Assembly (NCBI GenBank): GCA_958439775.1
Contig: CAUBWQ010000047.1
Coordinates: forward strand, 1-6,898
Source: an uncultured Collinsella sp.
Lineage (GTDB): Bacteria; Actinomycetota; Coriobacteriia; Coriobacteriales; Coriobacteriaceae
Reading direction: 5' to 3'
DNA length: 6,898 nucleotides
Shown here piece after piece: positions 1 through 6,898 of this stretch (position 1 is its first letter; every line of letters starts with the position of its first letter). The position numbers were made by a program, and so were the translations under genes. Under the pieces are notes generated by a model. That model saw only the letters and a program-made list of their open reading frames with translations. It was not told the origin of the DNA and did no database searches.

Positions 1-315
1 AAGATCGCCGGCTTTTTGCGTCTGTCGCTGCCCGTTCGCGCTTTTGTTGCCGCACATGCGGACGAGTTGCCGACGATGCCGGACGAGGCGATGATTCGCG
101 AGGTACACGTGTATGGCATGGCGGCGCGCGTGGGGGATCAAGGCCAGGCAGCCCAGCACCATGGATTGGGACGGTCGCTGGTGGAGCGTGCGTGCCATAT
201 TGCTCGGGACGCGGGCTATGCGCGCATCAACGTGATCAGCGCGATTGGTACGCGCGAGTACTATCGCCATTTGGGTTTTTACAATCATGGACTCTATCTG
301 CAAAAGGAGCTCTAG
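1..315 (+). CDS. elp3: Elp3-type tRNA U34 carboxymethyl-modifying enzyme (radical SAM/GNAT), C-terminal part
   Basis: The frame is open from base 1 and ends at TAG 313-315, giving the last 104 residues; the start and the radical SAM half lie left of the window. The visible part is the GNAT acetyltransferase domain. It contains REVHVYG, then an acetyl-CoA pyrophosphate-binding loop (QHHGLGRSLVERA), and the near-invariant ending VISAIGTREYYRHLGF. That ending is diagnostic of Elp3 rather than of a generic GNAT. Elp3 uses acetyl-CoA and SAM radical chemistry to start carboxymethyl modification of wobble uridine 34 in tRNA, in the cytoplasm. The stop codon directly abuts the next start at 316, so the two genes are probably cotranscribed. 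Nothing in the visible part looks damaged. The family call is firm; the symbol follows family usage. Confidence 0.9.
   Translation, partial: KIAGFLRLSLPVRAFVAAHADELPTMPDEAMIREVHVYGMAARVGDQGQAAQHHGLGRSLVERACHIARDAGYARINVISAIGTREYYRHLGFYNHGLYLQKEL
303..309 (+). promoter_or_regulatory. Ribosome binding site of the spermidine-synthase-like gene
   Basis: An AAAGGAG stretch lies within the last codons of the Elp3 gene, about six bases before the ATG at 316. It supports that start and suggests translation of the second gene is coupled to termination of the first. Confidence 0.6.
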
Positions 316-1194
316 ATGAACAAGCCGAGTGTTTCTGCCGGCGTCGTTGCCGGCGTTGCTCTGGGAGCCGCGGCGCTTGGTGCGGCCGCCGTCGCTGTTC
401 GTGCTGCCTGTCTGCAGGTTGCGCGAACCCGCAATGGGTTGGCGCGTGTGAAGCGCGTGCACGACGAGGGCGGCGACGAAGTCCGCGTATTGGTACAAGG
501 CGGCGTCTACCAAAGTGCAAGCTACGTTGGCGAGCGTTGGGCGGAGCCCGTCTTTACGTACTATCGTTCGTTTGACGACGTGTTTGAGGCCGAGGATGCG
601 ATGCGCGACGCTTACGGTCACGGTATCGACCGCATGCTTATGCTGGGCGGCGGCGGGTTTGCCTATCCCAAGTTCGCGCTGATGTCGCACGAGGACTTGT
701 GCATGGACGTTATCGAGTATGACGGAGAGATTACGCGCCTAGCGCGCCGCTGGTTCTACCTGGACGAGCTGGAGCGTGCGGTGGGCGACCGCTTGCGGGT
801 GATTACCGCTGAGGCTCGCTCGTATTTGGGTGTGACGAGCGTGGGCCATCGTCGCTACGACGTGGTCGTGAGCGATTGCTTTGGCGGTGTCGAGCCCGTA
901 CGCGAGCTGGCGACGGTTGAGGCGTTGCGTTTGGTGCGAGGCAGCCTGAACCCCGGGGGTATCTACGTTGCCAATATCGTGAGCGCAAACGAGGGGAGCG
1001 ACGTAACGTTCCTGCGCGATTGCGCCGCCACGGCGCTCGAGGTGTTCGCCCACGCCTGGGTGGTCCCATGTGGCGATGCAGAGTTCGGCGGCGAGGAGAA
1101 TTATCTGCTCATCGCCAGCGACGGCGACTACGCCTTTGCCGAAGCTGTGCCCTTCGACCCCGACTTCCTCGGCCCCGTCCTTCACGACAAGTAA
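316..1194 (+). CDS. Spermidine synthase-like / SAM-dependent methyltransferase-fold protein with N-terminal hydrophobic anchor
   Basis: This is a 292-residue protein whose ATG follows directly after the Elp3 stop codon and has a good AAAGGAG site. Residues 8-33 are Ala/Val/Gly-rich and hydrophobic, consistent with a signal anchor or membrane segment. The rest is a Rossmann fold of spermidine-synthase type. It has a glycine-rich nucleotide loop LMLGGGGFAYPK (108-119), an acidic strand end VIEYD (132-136), AEAR (165-168) in the place of the usual GDAR, and YDVVVSDCFGG (181-191). NPGGIYVANI (212-221) forms the next strand. The classic aminopropyltransferase motif D-S-S/T-D-P-x-G-P is not matched: there is no proline after D187 and the N-terminal beta-hairpin domain is short. 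It may therefore be a paralogue that makes no polyamine, or a methyltransferase. Fold assignment is confident; substrate is unknown. Confidence 0.75.
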   Translation: MNKPSVSAGVVAGVALGAAALGAAAVAVRAACLQVARTRNGLARVKRVHDEGGDEVRVLVQGGVYQSASYVGERWAEPVFTYYRSFDDVFEAEDAMRDAYGHGIDRMLMLGGGGFAYPKFALMSHEDLCMDVIEYDGEITRLARRWFYLDELERAVGDRLRVITAEARSYLGVTSVGHRRYDVVVSDCFGGVEPVRELATVEALRLVRGSLNPGGIYVANIVSANEGSDVTFLRDCAATALEVFAHAWVVPCGDAEFGGEENYLLIASDGDYAFAEAVPFDPDFLGPVLHDK

Positions 1195-1221
1195 GTCTCC
1201 CCGTCCCAAAAAGGACTGGTC
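1195..1221. terminator. Convergent 27-base gap with a weak hairpin, possible shared terminator
   Basis: The gap separates the TAA of the plus-strand gene from the TAA of the minus-strand helicase. GTCC (1203-1206) can pair with GGAC (1213-1216) around an A-rich loop, and two further C-G pairs are possible below a mismatch. There is no clear T-tract on the plus strand. It may act as a modest bidirectional terminator, but the stem is short. Confidence 0.3.
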
Positions 1222-3613
1222 TTAGGCGTGGTCGCGCCAGCTGAGGACGCGCTGCTTCATGCCCTCGATGTCGAGCACGCCTTCGGCGAAGCCTTTGCGC
1301 ACGAGCTCTTCGGGAACAAACTCGTCGTAGCGGTCAAAATAAGGCACCTCGCCGGGATAGACGAGCTCGATGGGATCGAAGTCTTTCTCGGCCTCGGCGG
1401 CGAGCACCTCAAAGAACGTCTCCTCGTCGGCCTTCATTTTAAACTGCATAAAGTACGGGCGTGACGGGTCGAGTCCGCGAAGGCCCAGCTCCGCGGCACA
1501 TTTAATCTTGAGCATGCGCTCGAGTGCCAAAAAGGCGTAGCTGTCCAACCAGGGGAAGAGCACCCAGGTGTCGCCACCCAGGTTGATGAGCGGCTTAGTT
1601 CCCGCGCCCGAAATCTCGGCCGTATGGCGAGCCTGCGCCAGACGGGCCCGCGCGTTACCCATCAGGTACGGATACGCCGCGTGCTCGTTGAGCGCCTTGC
1701 GCATACGCTCGAGTACGTGTGTATTGATGTCACCGGGGCAGTCGCCAAAGTATGCCGGCACACGACCTTTGACTTGCGTGGCAAAGACGGTGTGTCGCTT
1801 CCAGTCCACTTCCTCGACAATCCAGCAGTGTCCGGCGATGGCGATGCGCTCGCCGGGCGGTGGCGGATTGACGATCGTGCCCAACTCGGCCGACTCGCTG
1901 CGAACGGTGAACTCCTCGTTTTCCTGGAATACGGCGTAGAACTTAAAGTTGTTGATGATGCGCTCGCCCGCGAGACCCACGATGAGCCCGCCACCTTCGG
2001 TGACCTGGATATGGTCGATCTTAATGAGGTGGCGTAGCAGCACACGGTAATCGTCTGCCGAGACACGGTGGAAATAGCTGAGCGTGAGCACGCGCTGGGC
2101 AAGTTCGGCCGGCGTGAGCTCTCCGGTGCTGGCAAGCGTCGACATGGTCTGGTGATAGAGCAGACTGTAGGGGAGTCGATCGAGCTCAGGCGGCTCGACC
2201 CACTTTTCCTCGCGATAGAGTTGTACGAGCGCGATGCCTTGCAGGAGCTTCCACGGGATGGTCTCGGGCATCATCGTGCGCGGCTCGGGCTCTTCCTCGC
2301 GCATGACGAACCACATCTCGGGCGGAAGATCGCGGCGCCCCGTGCGGCCCATTCGCTGCAAAAAAGAGCTGACGGTAAACGGCGCGTCGATCTGAAACGC
2401 ACGCTCCAGACGGCCGATATCGATACCGAGCTCCAGCGTAGAGGTGGTGACGGTCGTTTGTGCCTGTTCCTCGTCGCGCATGAGCTCTTCTGCCGTCTCG
2501 CGCAGCGATGCCGAAAGATTGCCGTGGTGGATGAGAAAGCGGTCGGGCTCGTGCCGGCTCTCACAGTAGCAACGCAGCATGGAGCATACGGCCTCTGCCT
2601 CTTCGCGCGAGTTGGCAAAGACCAGGCACTTGCGGCCGCGGGTGTGTTCGAAGATATAGCCCATGCCGGGGTCGGCGTTGTCTGGTGCTGTGTCGGTGGG
2701 GCTGAGAAGTTTGGCGGTCCTTGGGAGTGGCCTTGCCTCGTGCCCGCTCACGACGTTGACGGCGCTCCTCTTGTGTGAGCTGTCCGCTGTGACGCATGTC
2801 TTGGGCGCCGGCGGGCAGTGCCGCGGATGCCGCCGCCTCGATGCGCTCGCACGCAAGCACTTCGGCCTCTTGAGGACCTGTGCCCATGAATCCCCGTTGC
2901 TGTGCCTGGGGGCCCGAGTTGTAGAAGTGCTCCATGGAGATGCGCCACACGCGGCGCGGCTCTTCAAAGCGTGGGATAACGCAGTCGCGCCCCGTTCCCT
3001 GTGAGAGAAAGGCACCCGTGCGCTCGGGGTCGCCGATGGTGGCCGAAAGGCCAATGCGTCGAGGTTGCACGCCGGCCATGCGCGAGAGTCGCTCGATAAG
3101 GCAGAGCGTCTGCCCGCCACGGTCGCCGCGCATGAGCGAGTGGACCTCATCGATGACCACATAGCGCAGGTCGCAAAACATGCGCGGGATCGCCATGTGC
3201 TTATGGATTAAGAGCGCCTCGAGTGACTCGGGCGTAATCTGCAAGATGCCGTTCGGTTTTTTGATGAGCTTAGCCTTGTGCGACTGCGAGACATCGCCAT
3301 GCCAGTGCCAGACAGGGATATCGGCCTCTTCGCACAGGTCATTGAGACGGACGAACTGATCATTGATGAGTGCCTTGAGGGGGCCAATGTAGAGGGCACC
3401 AACGCTTGCGGGCGGGTTCTCCCAAAACTCGGTCAGGATGGGAAAGAAGGCCGCTTCGGTTTTGCCGGAAGCTGTGGATGCCGTTAGGAGCACATTGTCT
3501 TGTGTGTTAAAGATGGCGTCTGCCGCCGCAACCTGGATAGAGCGCAGGCTCTCCCAATCGTGGGAGTAGATGAAGTCTTGGATAAACGGGGCGTAGCGGT
3601 CAAAGGCGTTCAC
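1222..3613 (-). pseudogene. Lhr/BrxHI-like superfamily II DEAD/DEAH-box helicase, interrupted by a frameshift
   Basis: Two overlapping minus-strand frames together encode one helicase of about 796 residues. The N-terminal frame starts at GTG 3613 and carries motif I TASTASGKTE (44-53), Ia GPLKALIND (77-85), II DEVH (155-158) and III SAT (190-192). The C-terminal frame ends at TAA 1222 and carries, in corrected numbering, motif IV CLVFANS (329-335), V TSTLELGIDIG (about 390-400) and VI QRMGRTGRR (419-427). A C-terminal extension of about 370 residues follows. Residues up to about 292 read sensibly in the first frame and from about 298 in the second, so one extra base lies near 2710-2735. An intact protein would be an ATP-dependent nucleic-acid translocase. 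It is the third gene of the TerB/ATPase cluster, 116 bases after the ATPase stop. Uninterrupted, it would be an ordinary CDS. The start was chosen by its AGGAGG; an in-frame TTG at 3655 lacks one. Confidence 0.85.
2708..2735 (-). other. Frameshift zone within the helicase gene (one extra base)
   Basis: Upstream of this zone the coding frame reads QEERRQRRERARGK. Downstream the coding frame reads TAKLLSPTDTAPDNADPGMG and leads into motif IV. The two frames differ by one base, and the span 3613-1222 is 2392 bases, one more than a multiple of three. Removing one base in the CGCC or GCCACTCCC stretches would give a continuous protein. No stop codon or obvious slippery heptamer is present that would mark programmed recoding. 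The exact base cannot be fixed without homologues. Confidence 0.8.
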
Positions 3614-3623
3614 GGGGCCTCCT
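3611..3623 (-). promoter_or_regulatory. Ribosome binding site and GTG start of the helicase gene
   Basis: A perfect AGGAGG (3618-3623 read on the minus strand) stands four bases before GTG at 3613, giving a protein that begins MNAFDRYAPF. The strength of this site decides the start over the upstream TTG at 3655. The helicase is thus independently initiated rather than coupled to the ATPase gene. Confidence 0.65.
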
Positions 3624-3690
3624 CTCAAAAACGAATCTCTCAACGCGGCTGGCAACGGCTTGCTGCATTACAGTCTCAACGTTCGCCCAG

Positions 3691-3731
3691 ATAAAACCTG
3701 CCAAAATAAACCTGTCCCTTTTTGGCAGGTT
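3691..3731 (-). terminator. 12-bp inverted repeat between ATPase and helicase genes: intrinsic terminator or attenuator
   Basis: On the minus strand AACCTGCCAAAA (3731-3720) pairs perfectly with TTTTGGCAGGTT (3706-3695) across a 13-base loop and is followed by TTTTAT. The left arm overlaps the TAA stop of the ATPase gene. The loop contains a second copy of the CAGGTTT core. This allows an alternative shorter hairpin (CCTG 3711-3714 with CAGG 3726-3729 on the plus strand) that excludes the long one. The position inside the operon suggests partial termination lowering helicase expression. A dispersed palindromic repeat is an equally reasonable reading. Confidence 0.6.
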
Positions 3732-5034
3732 AGATGGTGAATTCGGCGAAGTTACGGTCGCCGCCTGCGGTGCCGGTGTCGCCTGTTGCTGCTGCCGGCA
3801 CCAGCGCGTCGCCGCCGACGCTTTGCAGCAGCTCGGCTACGTTGGCGTCGGGGTTCTGGCATAGGATGTCGAGCAGCTCGATAAAGTCGCGAATGACTTC
3901 GCGCGGCGTCAGATGTGTGTCGGCTCCCACACGACCGAACTCGATCTTGAGGAAGTCCACCAAGTCGTTCTCGGTAAGCGTGGGCGTCCAGCCAAAGTAG
4001 CCGGCGTGAATTTGCATGAGTTTTTCGATCAGCACCAGCAGCTCCTCGTAGGTGAGTGGCTGCAGACGGATGATGGGCGCGAGCATGTCCTTAAGGTCCT
4101 CGCGTGCAAAGCGGCCTTGAGCGAGTCGGCTGCGCAGGGCCTCGTAGGAGAACACGCCGCGGCGGCGGTCTTCGATGGAGGTTGGCGTGCCGCCCATGAT
4201 CATGCCCAGGTACTGCGCCTTGCCCTGGAGTGTGTCGTTGTACATGGTCAGGATCTTCTCGTAGTTGTACTGGCGCGTGATCGCGTTGGGAATCTTATAC
4301 AGATTCACGAGCTCGTCGATGAGCACCAACATACCCTTGTAGCCGCTGCAGACCAAAAAACGCGCGATGAGCTTAACGTAGTCGTACCAGTCGTCATCGC
4401 TGATGATGGTCGAGGAGCCCAGCTCGGCGCGAGCCTCGCTCTTGGTACGGTATTCGCCGCGGATCCATTTGGTCACGCGGCTCATGGCTTCTTCGTCGCC
4501 CTCGGATACGGCCGTGCGATAGCGGCGGAGCATGCGGGTGAAGTCGAAGCCGTGGACCATTTCCTCGAGCGGGGCCAGTTGGGCATTGACGACCGACTCG
4601 TCGACGTCGGCGTACGAGGCGACCCAGCGATCAAGAATAAGGTTGAGCGCACCGCCCTCGGGGCGCGTCTTGGTCGATATATTGCGTATGAGCTCGCGGT
4701 AGGTGGCAAGGCCCTGCCCCTGCCCGCCCTGCAGACGGCGCTCGGGGGATAAGTCTGCATCGGCGACGACGAATCCCTCACCCATGGCGTGCGTGCGGAT
4801 GGTCTGGAGCAAAAAGCTCTTGCCGGCGCCGTAACGACCGACCAGAAAGCGGAAGCTCGCACCACCGTCGGCGATGAGACTCAGATCGGTGAGCAGGGCG
4901 CGGATCTCGACCTCGCGCCCTACGGTAATGTAGGGAAGGCCGATGCGCGGGACCACGCCGCCCTTGAGCGAGTTGAGAATGACGGCAGCGACGCGCTTGG
5001 GCACGCGGGGTGCTGCGGATGCGGTATCACTCAT
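3730..5034 (-). CDS. BrxD-like P-loop ATPase (DUF2791 / BREX ATP-binding family)
   Basis: This is a 434-residue protein. Walker A is GRYGAGKS (66-73) and the hydrophobic Walker B is MLVLIDE (235-241) with D240 and E241. A GGTPTS segment (281-286) sits at the sensor-1 position, and RSRLAQGRFA (301-310) supplies candidate arginine-finger residues. The combination GRYGAGKSFL, an LIDELVNLYKI strand and a GTPTSIEDRR segment is typical of the DUF2791 family. That family includes BrxD of type 2 BREX, and the length fits. The role there is ATP-dependent action together with helicase BrxHI. The start ATG lies inside the end of the TerB gene, with only a weak AGAGG 11 bases upstream, so translation is likely coupled. 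The C-terminal 20 residues are low complexity. No BREX core gene is visible, so brxD is not used as a symbol. Family assignment is confident; function in this setting is inferred. Confidence 0.85.
   Translation of the reverse strand: MSDTASAAPRVPKRVAAVILNSLKGGVVPRIGLPYITVGREVEIRALLTDLSLIADGGASFRFLVGRYGAGKSFLLQTIRTHAMGEGFVVADADLSPERRLQGGQGQGLATYRELIRNISTKTRPEGGALNLILDRWVASYADVDESVVNAQLAPLEEMVHGFDFTRMLRRYRTAVSEGDEEAMSRVTKWIRGEYRTKSEARAELGSSTIISDDDWYDYVKLIARFLVCSGYKGMLVLIDELVNLYKIPNAITRQYNYEKILTMYNDTLQGKAQYLGMIMGGTPTSIEDRRRGVFSYEALRSRLAQGRFAREDLKDMLAPIIRLQPLTYEELLVLIEKLMQIHAGYFGWTPTLTENDLVDFLKIEFGRVGADTHLTPREVIRDFIELLDILCQNPDANVAELLQSVGGDALVPAAATGDTGTAGGDRNFAEFTI
5027..5034 (-). promoter_or_regulatory. 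8-base start/stop overlap (ATGAGTGA) coupling TerB-domain and ATPase genes
   Basis: The TGA of the TerB-domain gene (5027-5029) lies downstream of the ATG of the ATPase gene (5032-5034), giving an eight-base overlap in a different frame. With only a weak upstream Shine-Dalgarno, this suggests terminating ribosomes re-initiate on the ATPase gene, giving matched amounts of the two proteins. Confidence 0.7.
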
Positions 5035-6787
5035 GGTCTAGGTATCCTCTCACGTCTGCTTCGTAGTCCTCAATAATCTGCGGCCCTGCCGCGCTAAATT
5101 CAATTACGGTGTCGCCCACCAGGTCAAAGAGCGCCTCGTTGATGGTATCGACGAGCATGTCCTCGCTCTGTCCCGAGTGCGCCACTGCCGATGTCGCTTG
5201 CGCTGCGTTTTGCTCGAGCAGTGCGCGCAGATACGCGGTTGCGGCGGGTGCGAGTTCGCTCGCGGCGTCAGTGGGCGCAGCCGCTGCGCGCGGGGGCGTC
5301 GGCGCAAGAAGCGGCGCCACGACACCAAACTGTTCGGTGGAAATGGTTGGCTCGTCGGCCTCGTCCTGCTCTGCGGCCGCCGTGACCGGCTCGACAAACG
5401 CGTCTGCTGCGGGCTCGGCTTTCGGCTGCTCGGAGTCCACCGTATCGACCTCTGCGAGCACATCGTCCTCGCGCTCCTCATCGATCAAAAGCGCCTCACG
5501 CGTTTGTGCGGCGGCGCTCCGAATGTGTCCCAGCTGACTCAAATCGATATCGATCTTGACGGGCTGGTGTGCGGCGTCCCACGAAAGCCATGCCATGATC
5601 TCGTCATCGATGATCTTGGCCAGATATTTGGGGACCTTCTCCTCCTTCAGGGGGTGGGTGGGGTCTAGGGCCAGGCGTAGGCGTTGGTCGCAGGCGCGCA
5701 TCATCTCACCAAGCTTGCTGCTTTTTTGCCTGCTGCCGTGAATTCGCATGCATTCCCAAAAGCCGTTTTGGCAGCGGTAGATGTGAATGGGGTCCAGGCG
5801 ATATTCGCAGTCCTCGTGGCGCTCGGGCGCAAAGAATACGGCCGAGGCAAACATGGTGTAGGGCATGGCCGTCTCCTCCCCAAATAAGCTCGCCACGATG
5901 TCGGTCTTTCGGTGCGTGTCATAGTAGCGCGCCATACGGACATACACGGCGCACGCCACGTGGCGCAGATCGCGGTGGTGGCTGCGGTCGAGCCGCGAGT
6001 TACTTAGGTTGTACGTGGAGAGGGCGTTGATGGCGGCCATGAGTCGCTCCTCGCGCACCTCATCGGGCGGAAGGGGGAGCGTGGGCTCGGAGGTTTTGCG
6101 ACGCTTAGGGGTCTGGCCGGACGGTGCCGGTGCTGGTACAAGGTCTCGCGCTGCGCGGCGTAGCTCGATAAGGGCGTTATCGAACATGACGGTTTTAGAG
6201 TCGCGAAGTAGCTTGGGGTCGAGTCCGTGGAAAACGGCGTAATCCTGCAGCCACACGCGCGCAAACCGGTCGATGCCGGGCTCGAAGGCGCGATAGACAT
6301 CCCAAAAGGCCTTGATCTTGTTAAAACCTTCGAGCGGATCATCTATGCCAATGCCGCAAATCAGCTCATAGAGATACAGAAAGGCAAAGGATGTAGACGT
6401 TTCCTCGACGGTTCCGCGGCGCACTTGGGCACGCCAGGTAAAGTAGCCGCGCAACTGCCGGTCGCTCATGGCATTGTAGGTGGGAAAGTACGACTTAAAG
6501 GTGCCGTTGTAGGGACAGTCGTCCTCAAAGTCGGCCATCAGCAAGCCTTGGCGGTAGAAAAGCTCGGCCTCCGATAGCCAGCGGCCCGCGCCGCCCTTGG
6601 GGTCATCCTGCCAGCGCGATATCTCGCGCATCTTGCGGTATTGGTCGGGGAGGAAATTCTGCATCTGTCGGCCGGTTTTGAGAATCGGCTCGTCTGCGTA
6701 GATTTCGTTTGAGAAGCGGGCGGACTGATGGGTCCGGGCCTCGGCCATAATGCGCTCGATGAGCATCTTGATGTCCTGATCGGCCAC
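5027..6787 (-). CDS. TerB N-terminal / TerB C-terminal domain protein
   Basis: This 586-residue protein starts at GTG 6787, preceded five bases away by GAGGAG (6793-6798), which favours it over the later ATG at codon 8. There is no signal peptide or membrane span. Residues about 60-210 match the TerB-N pattern: AELFYRQG, YFPTYNAMSDRQLRGYFTWR (100-119), TSFAFLYLYELICGIG (132-147). Residues 215-245 are a basic, proline-rich linker. Residues 246-400 hold MPYTMFASAVFF and a helical stretch. KIDIDLSQLGHIRS (411-424) followed by a terminal DMLVDTINEALFDLVGDTVI (543-562) resembles TerB-C. An acidic Ala/Pro-rich segment (about 436-520) splits the TerB-C part. I see no separate canonical TerB core between the two domains. 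TerB-N/C proteins are linked by gene context to stress and defence systems and probably act as scaffolds or sensors. It leads the operon with the ATPase and helicase. Biochemical role unknown. Confidence 0.85.
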   Translation of the reverse strand: MADQDIKMLIERIMAEARTHQSARFSNEIYADEPILKTGRQMQNFLPDQYRKMREISRWQDDPKGGAGRWLSEAELFYRQGLLMADFEDDCPYNGTFKSYFPTYNAMSDRQLRGYFTWRAQVRRGTVEETSTSFAFLYLYELICGIGIDDPLEGFNKIKAFWDVYRAFEPGIDRFARVWLQDYAVFHGLDPKLLRDSKTVMFDNALIELRRAARDLVPAPAPSGQTPKRRKTSEPTLPLPPDEVREERLMAAINALSTYNLSNSRLDRSHHRDLRHVACAVYVRMARYYDTHRKTDIVASLFGEETAMPYTMFASAVFFAPERHEDCEYRLDPIHIYRCQNGFWECMRIHGSRQKSSKLGEMMRACDQRLRLALDPTHPLKEEKVPKYLAKIIDDEIMAWLSWDAAHQPVKIDIDLSQLGHIRSAAAQTREALLIDEEREDDVLAEVDTVDSEQPKAEPAADAFVEPVTAAAEQDEADEPTISTEQFGVVAPLLAPTPPRAAAAPTDAASELAPAATAYLRALLEQNAAQATSAVAHSGQSEDMLVDTINEALFDLVGDTVIEFSAAGPQIIEDYEADVRGYLDHE

Positions 6788-6833
6788 CGCTTCTCCTCTC
6801 CTAACGCAGCTTCGGTGACCTCATATCATAGCA
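6788..6833 (-). promoter_or_regulatory. Candidate extended -10 promoter and leader of the TerB-ATPase-helicase operon
   Basis: Read on the minus strand, TGCTATGAT (6833-6825) is a good extended -10 element about 35-45 bases upstream of the GTG start. A convincing -35 was not found, which is tolerable for an extended -10 promoter. It predicts a leader of about 30 bases containing the GAGGAG ribosome site. The call rests on sequence match alone. Confidence 0.45.
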
Positions 6834-6894
6834 CAGCATCAAACAGGTGTTCGAGATACTGCTGCGTAGATAGATTTAGAACAGGAGGGCGTAG

Positions 6895-6898
6895 ATGA
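6895..6898 (+). CDS. Start of a divergent gene running off the right edge
   Basis: AGGAGG (6883-6888) is followed after six bases by ATG (6895-6897) at the very end of the window. This spacing is ideal for translation initiation, and the position is what a divergently transcribed neighbour would occupy. Only one codon and one further base are visible, so the product cannot be judged. Confidence 0.4.

Noticed and set aside
739..1209. A 156-codon minus-strand frame opposite the spermidine-synthase-like gene
   Set aside because: It shadows a well-supported Rossmann-fold gene and has no motif of its own.
2708..2735. Programmed ribosomal frameshifting in the helicase
   Set aside because: No slippery heptamer, in-frame stop or clear stimulatory structure is visible at the switch. 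It is kept only as a minor alternative to mutation or sequencing error.
2068..2778. A 236-codon plus-strand open frame opposite the helicase
   Set aside because: It mirrors the codons of helicase motifs IV-VI, has no domain signature of its own and no convincing ribosome site.
2561..3162. A 600-base overlap of two minus-strand helicase frames, considered as genuine dual coding or two separate genes
   Set aside because: Outside the motif-bearing part, each frame reads as Arg/Ser/His-rich low-quality translation. The pattern is that of one gene with a one-base shift.
3913..4752. A 279-codon open frame on the plus strand, antisense to the BrxD-like ATPase gene
   Set aside because: It lies wholly opposite a gene with clear Walker motifs, its translation shows no recognisable domain, and long antisense frames are expected in GC-rich coding DNA.
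1222..6787. A complete BREX locus
   Set aside because: Only BrxD-like and BrxHI-like families are present. No PglZ phosphatase, PglX methyltransferase, BrxC/PglY ATPase or PglW kinase is encoded in the window.
5027..6787. A classical tellurite-resistance (terZABCDE) operon
   Set aside because: The protein has TerB-N and TerB-C domains, but no TerD/TerC/TerZ-type genes are nearby, so a tellurite role is not supported.

Overview
The window is about 60% GC with densely packed genes, Shine-Dalgarno-type AGGAG sites and frequent GTG starts. Protein style and the intergenic hairpin suggest a gut actinobacterium of the class Coriobacteriia, possibly Collinsella-like. That assignment is an inference from style; there is no rRNA or other marker gene to confirm it.

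Layout. Positions 1-315 (+) hold the C-terminal end of an Elp3-type tRNA U34-modifying radical SAM/GNAT enzyme. It abuts a spermidine-synthase-like Rossmann protein (316-1194, +) with a hydrophobic N-terminal segment. A 27-base gap with a weak hairpin separates this pair from a convergent minus-strand cluster. In transcription order that cluster is a TerB-N/TerB-C domain protein (6787-5027), a DUF2791/BrxD-like P-loop ATPase (5034-3730, overlapping the first gene by 8 bases), an intercistronic 12-bp inverted repeat, and a superfamily II helicase of Lhr/BrxHI type (3613-1222). At the right edge an AGGAGG plus ATG suggests a divergent plus-strand gene starting at 6895.

The main item is the three-gene cluster: TerB-family scaffold, BrxD-like ATPase and Lhr-like helicase. 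BrxD and BrxHI are known as a pair in type 2 BREX phage defence. Here the pair is accompanied by a TerB-N/TerB-C protein, and no PglZ, PglX or BrxC is visible. This fits a stress-response or defence module acting on nucleic acid; the function is inferred. In this copy the helicase reading frame is broken by one extra base near 2710-2735. The N-terminal RecA domain (motifs I-III) and the C-terminal RecA domain (motifs IV-VI) therefore lie in different frames, so the gene is a recent pseudogene, carries a sequencing error, or is recoded.

No RNA genes, CRISPR arrays, insertion sequences or attachment sites were recognised. Every gap between genes is shorter than 120 bases.
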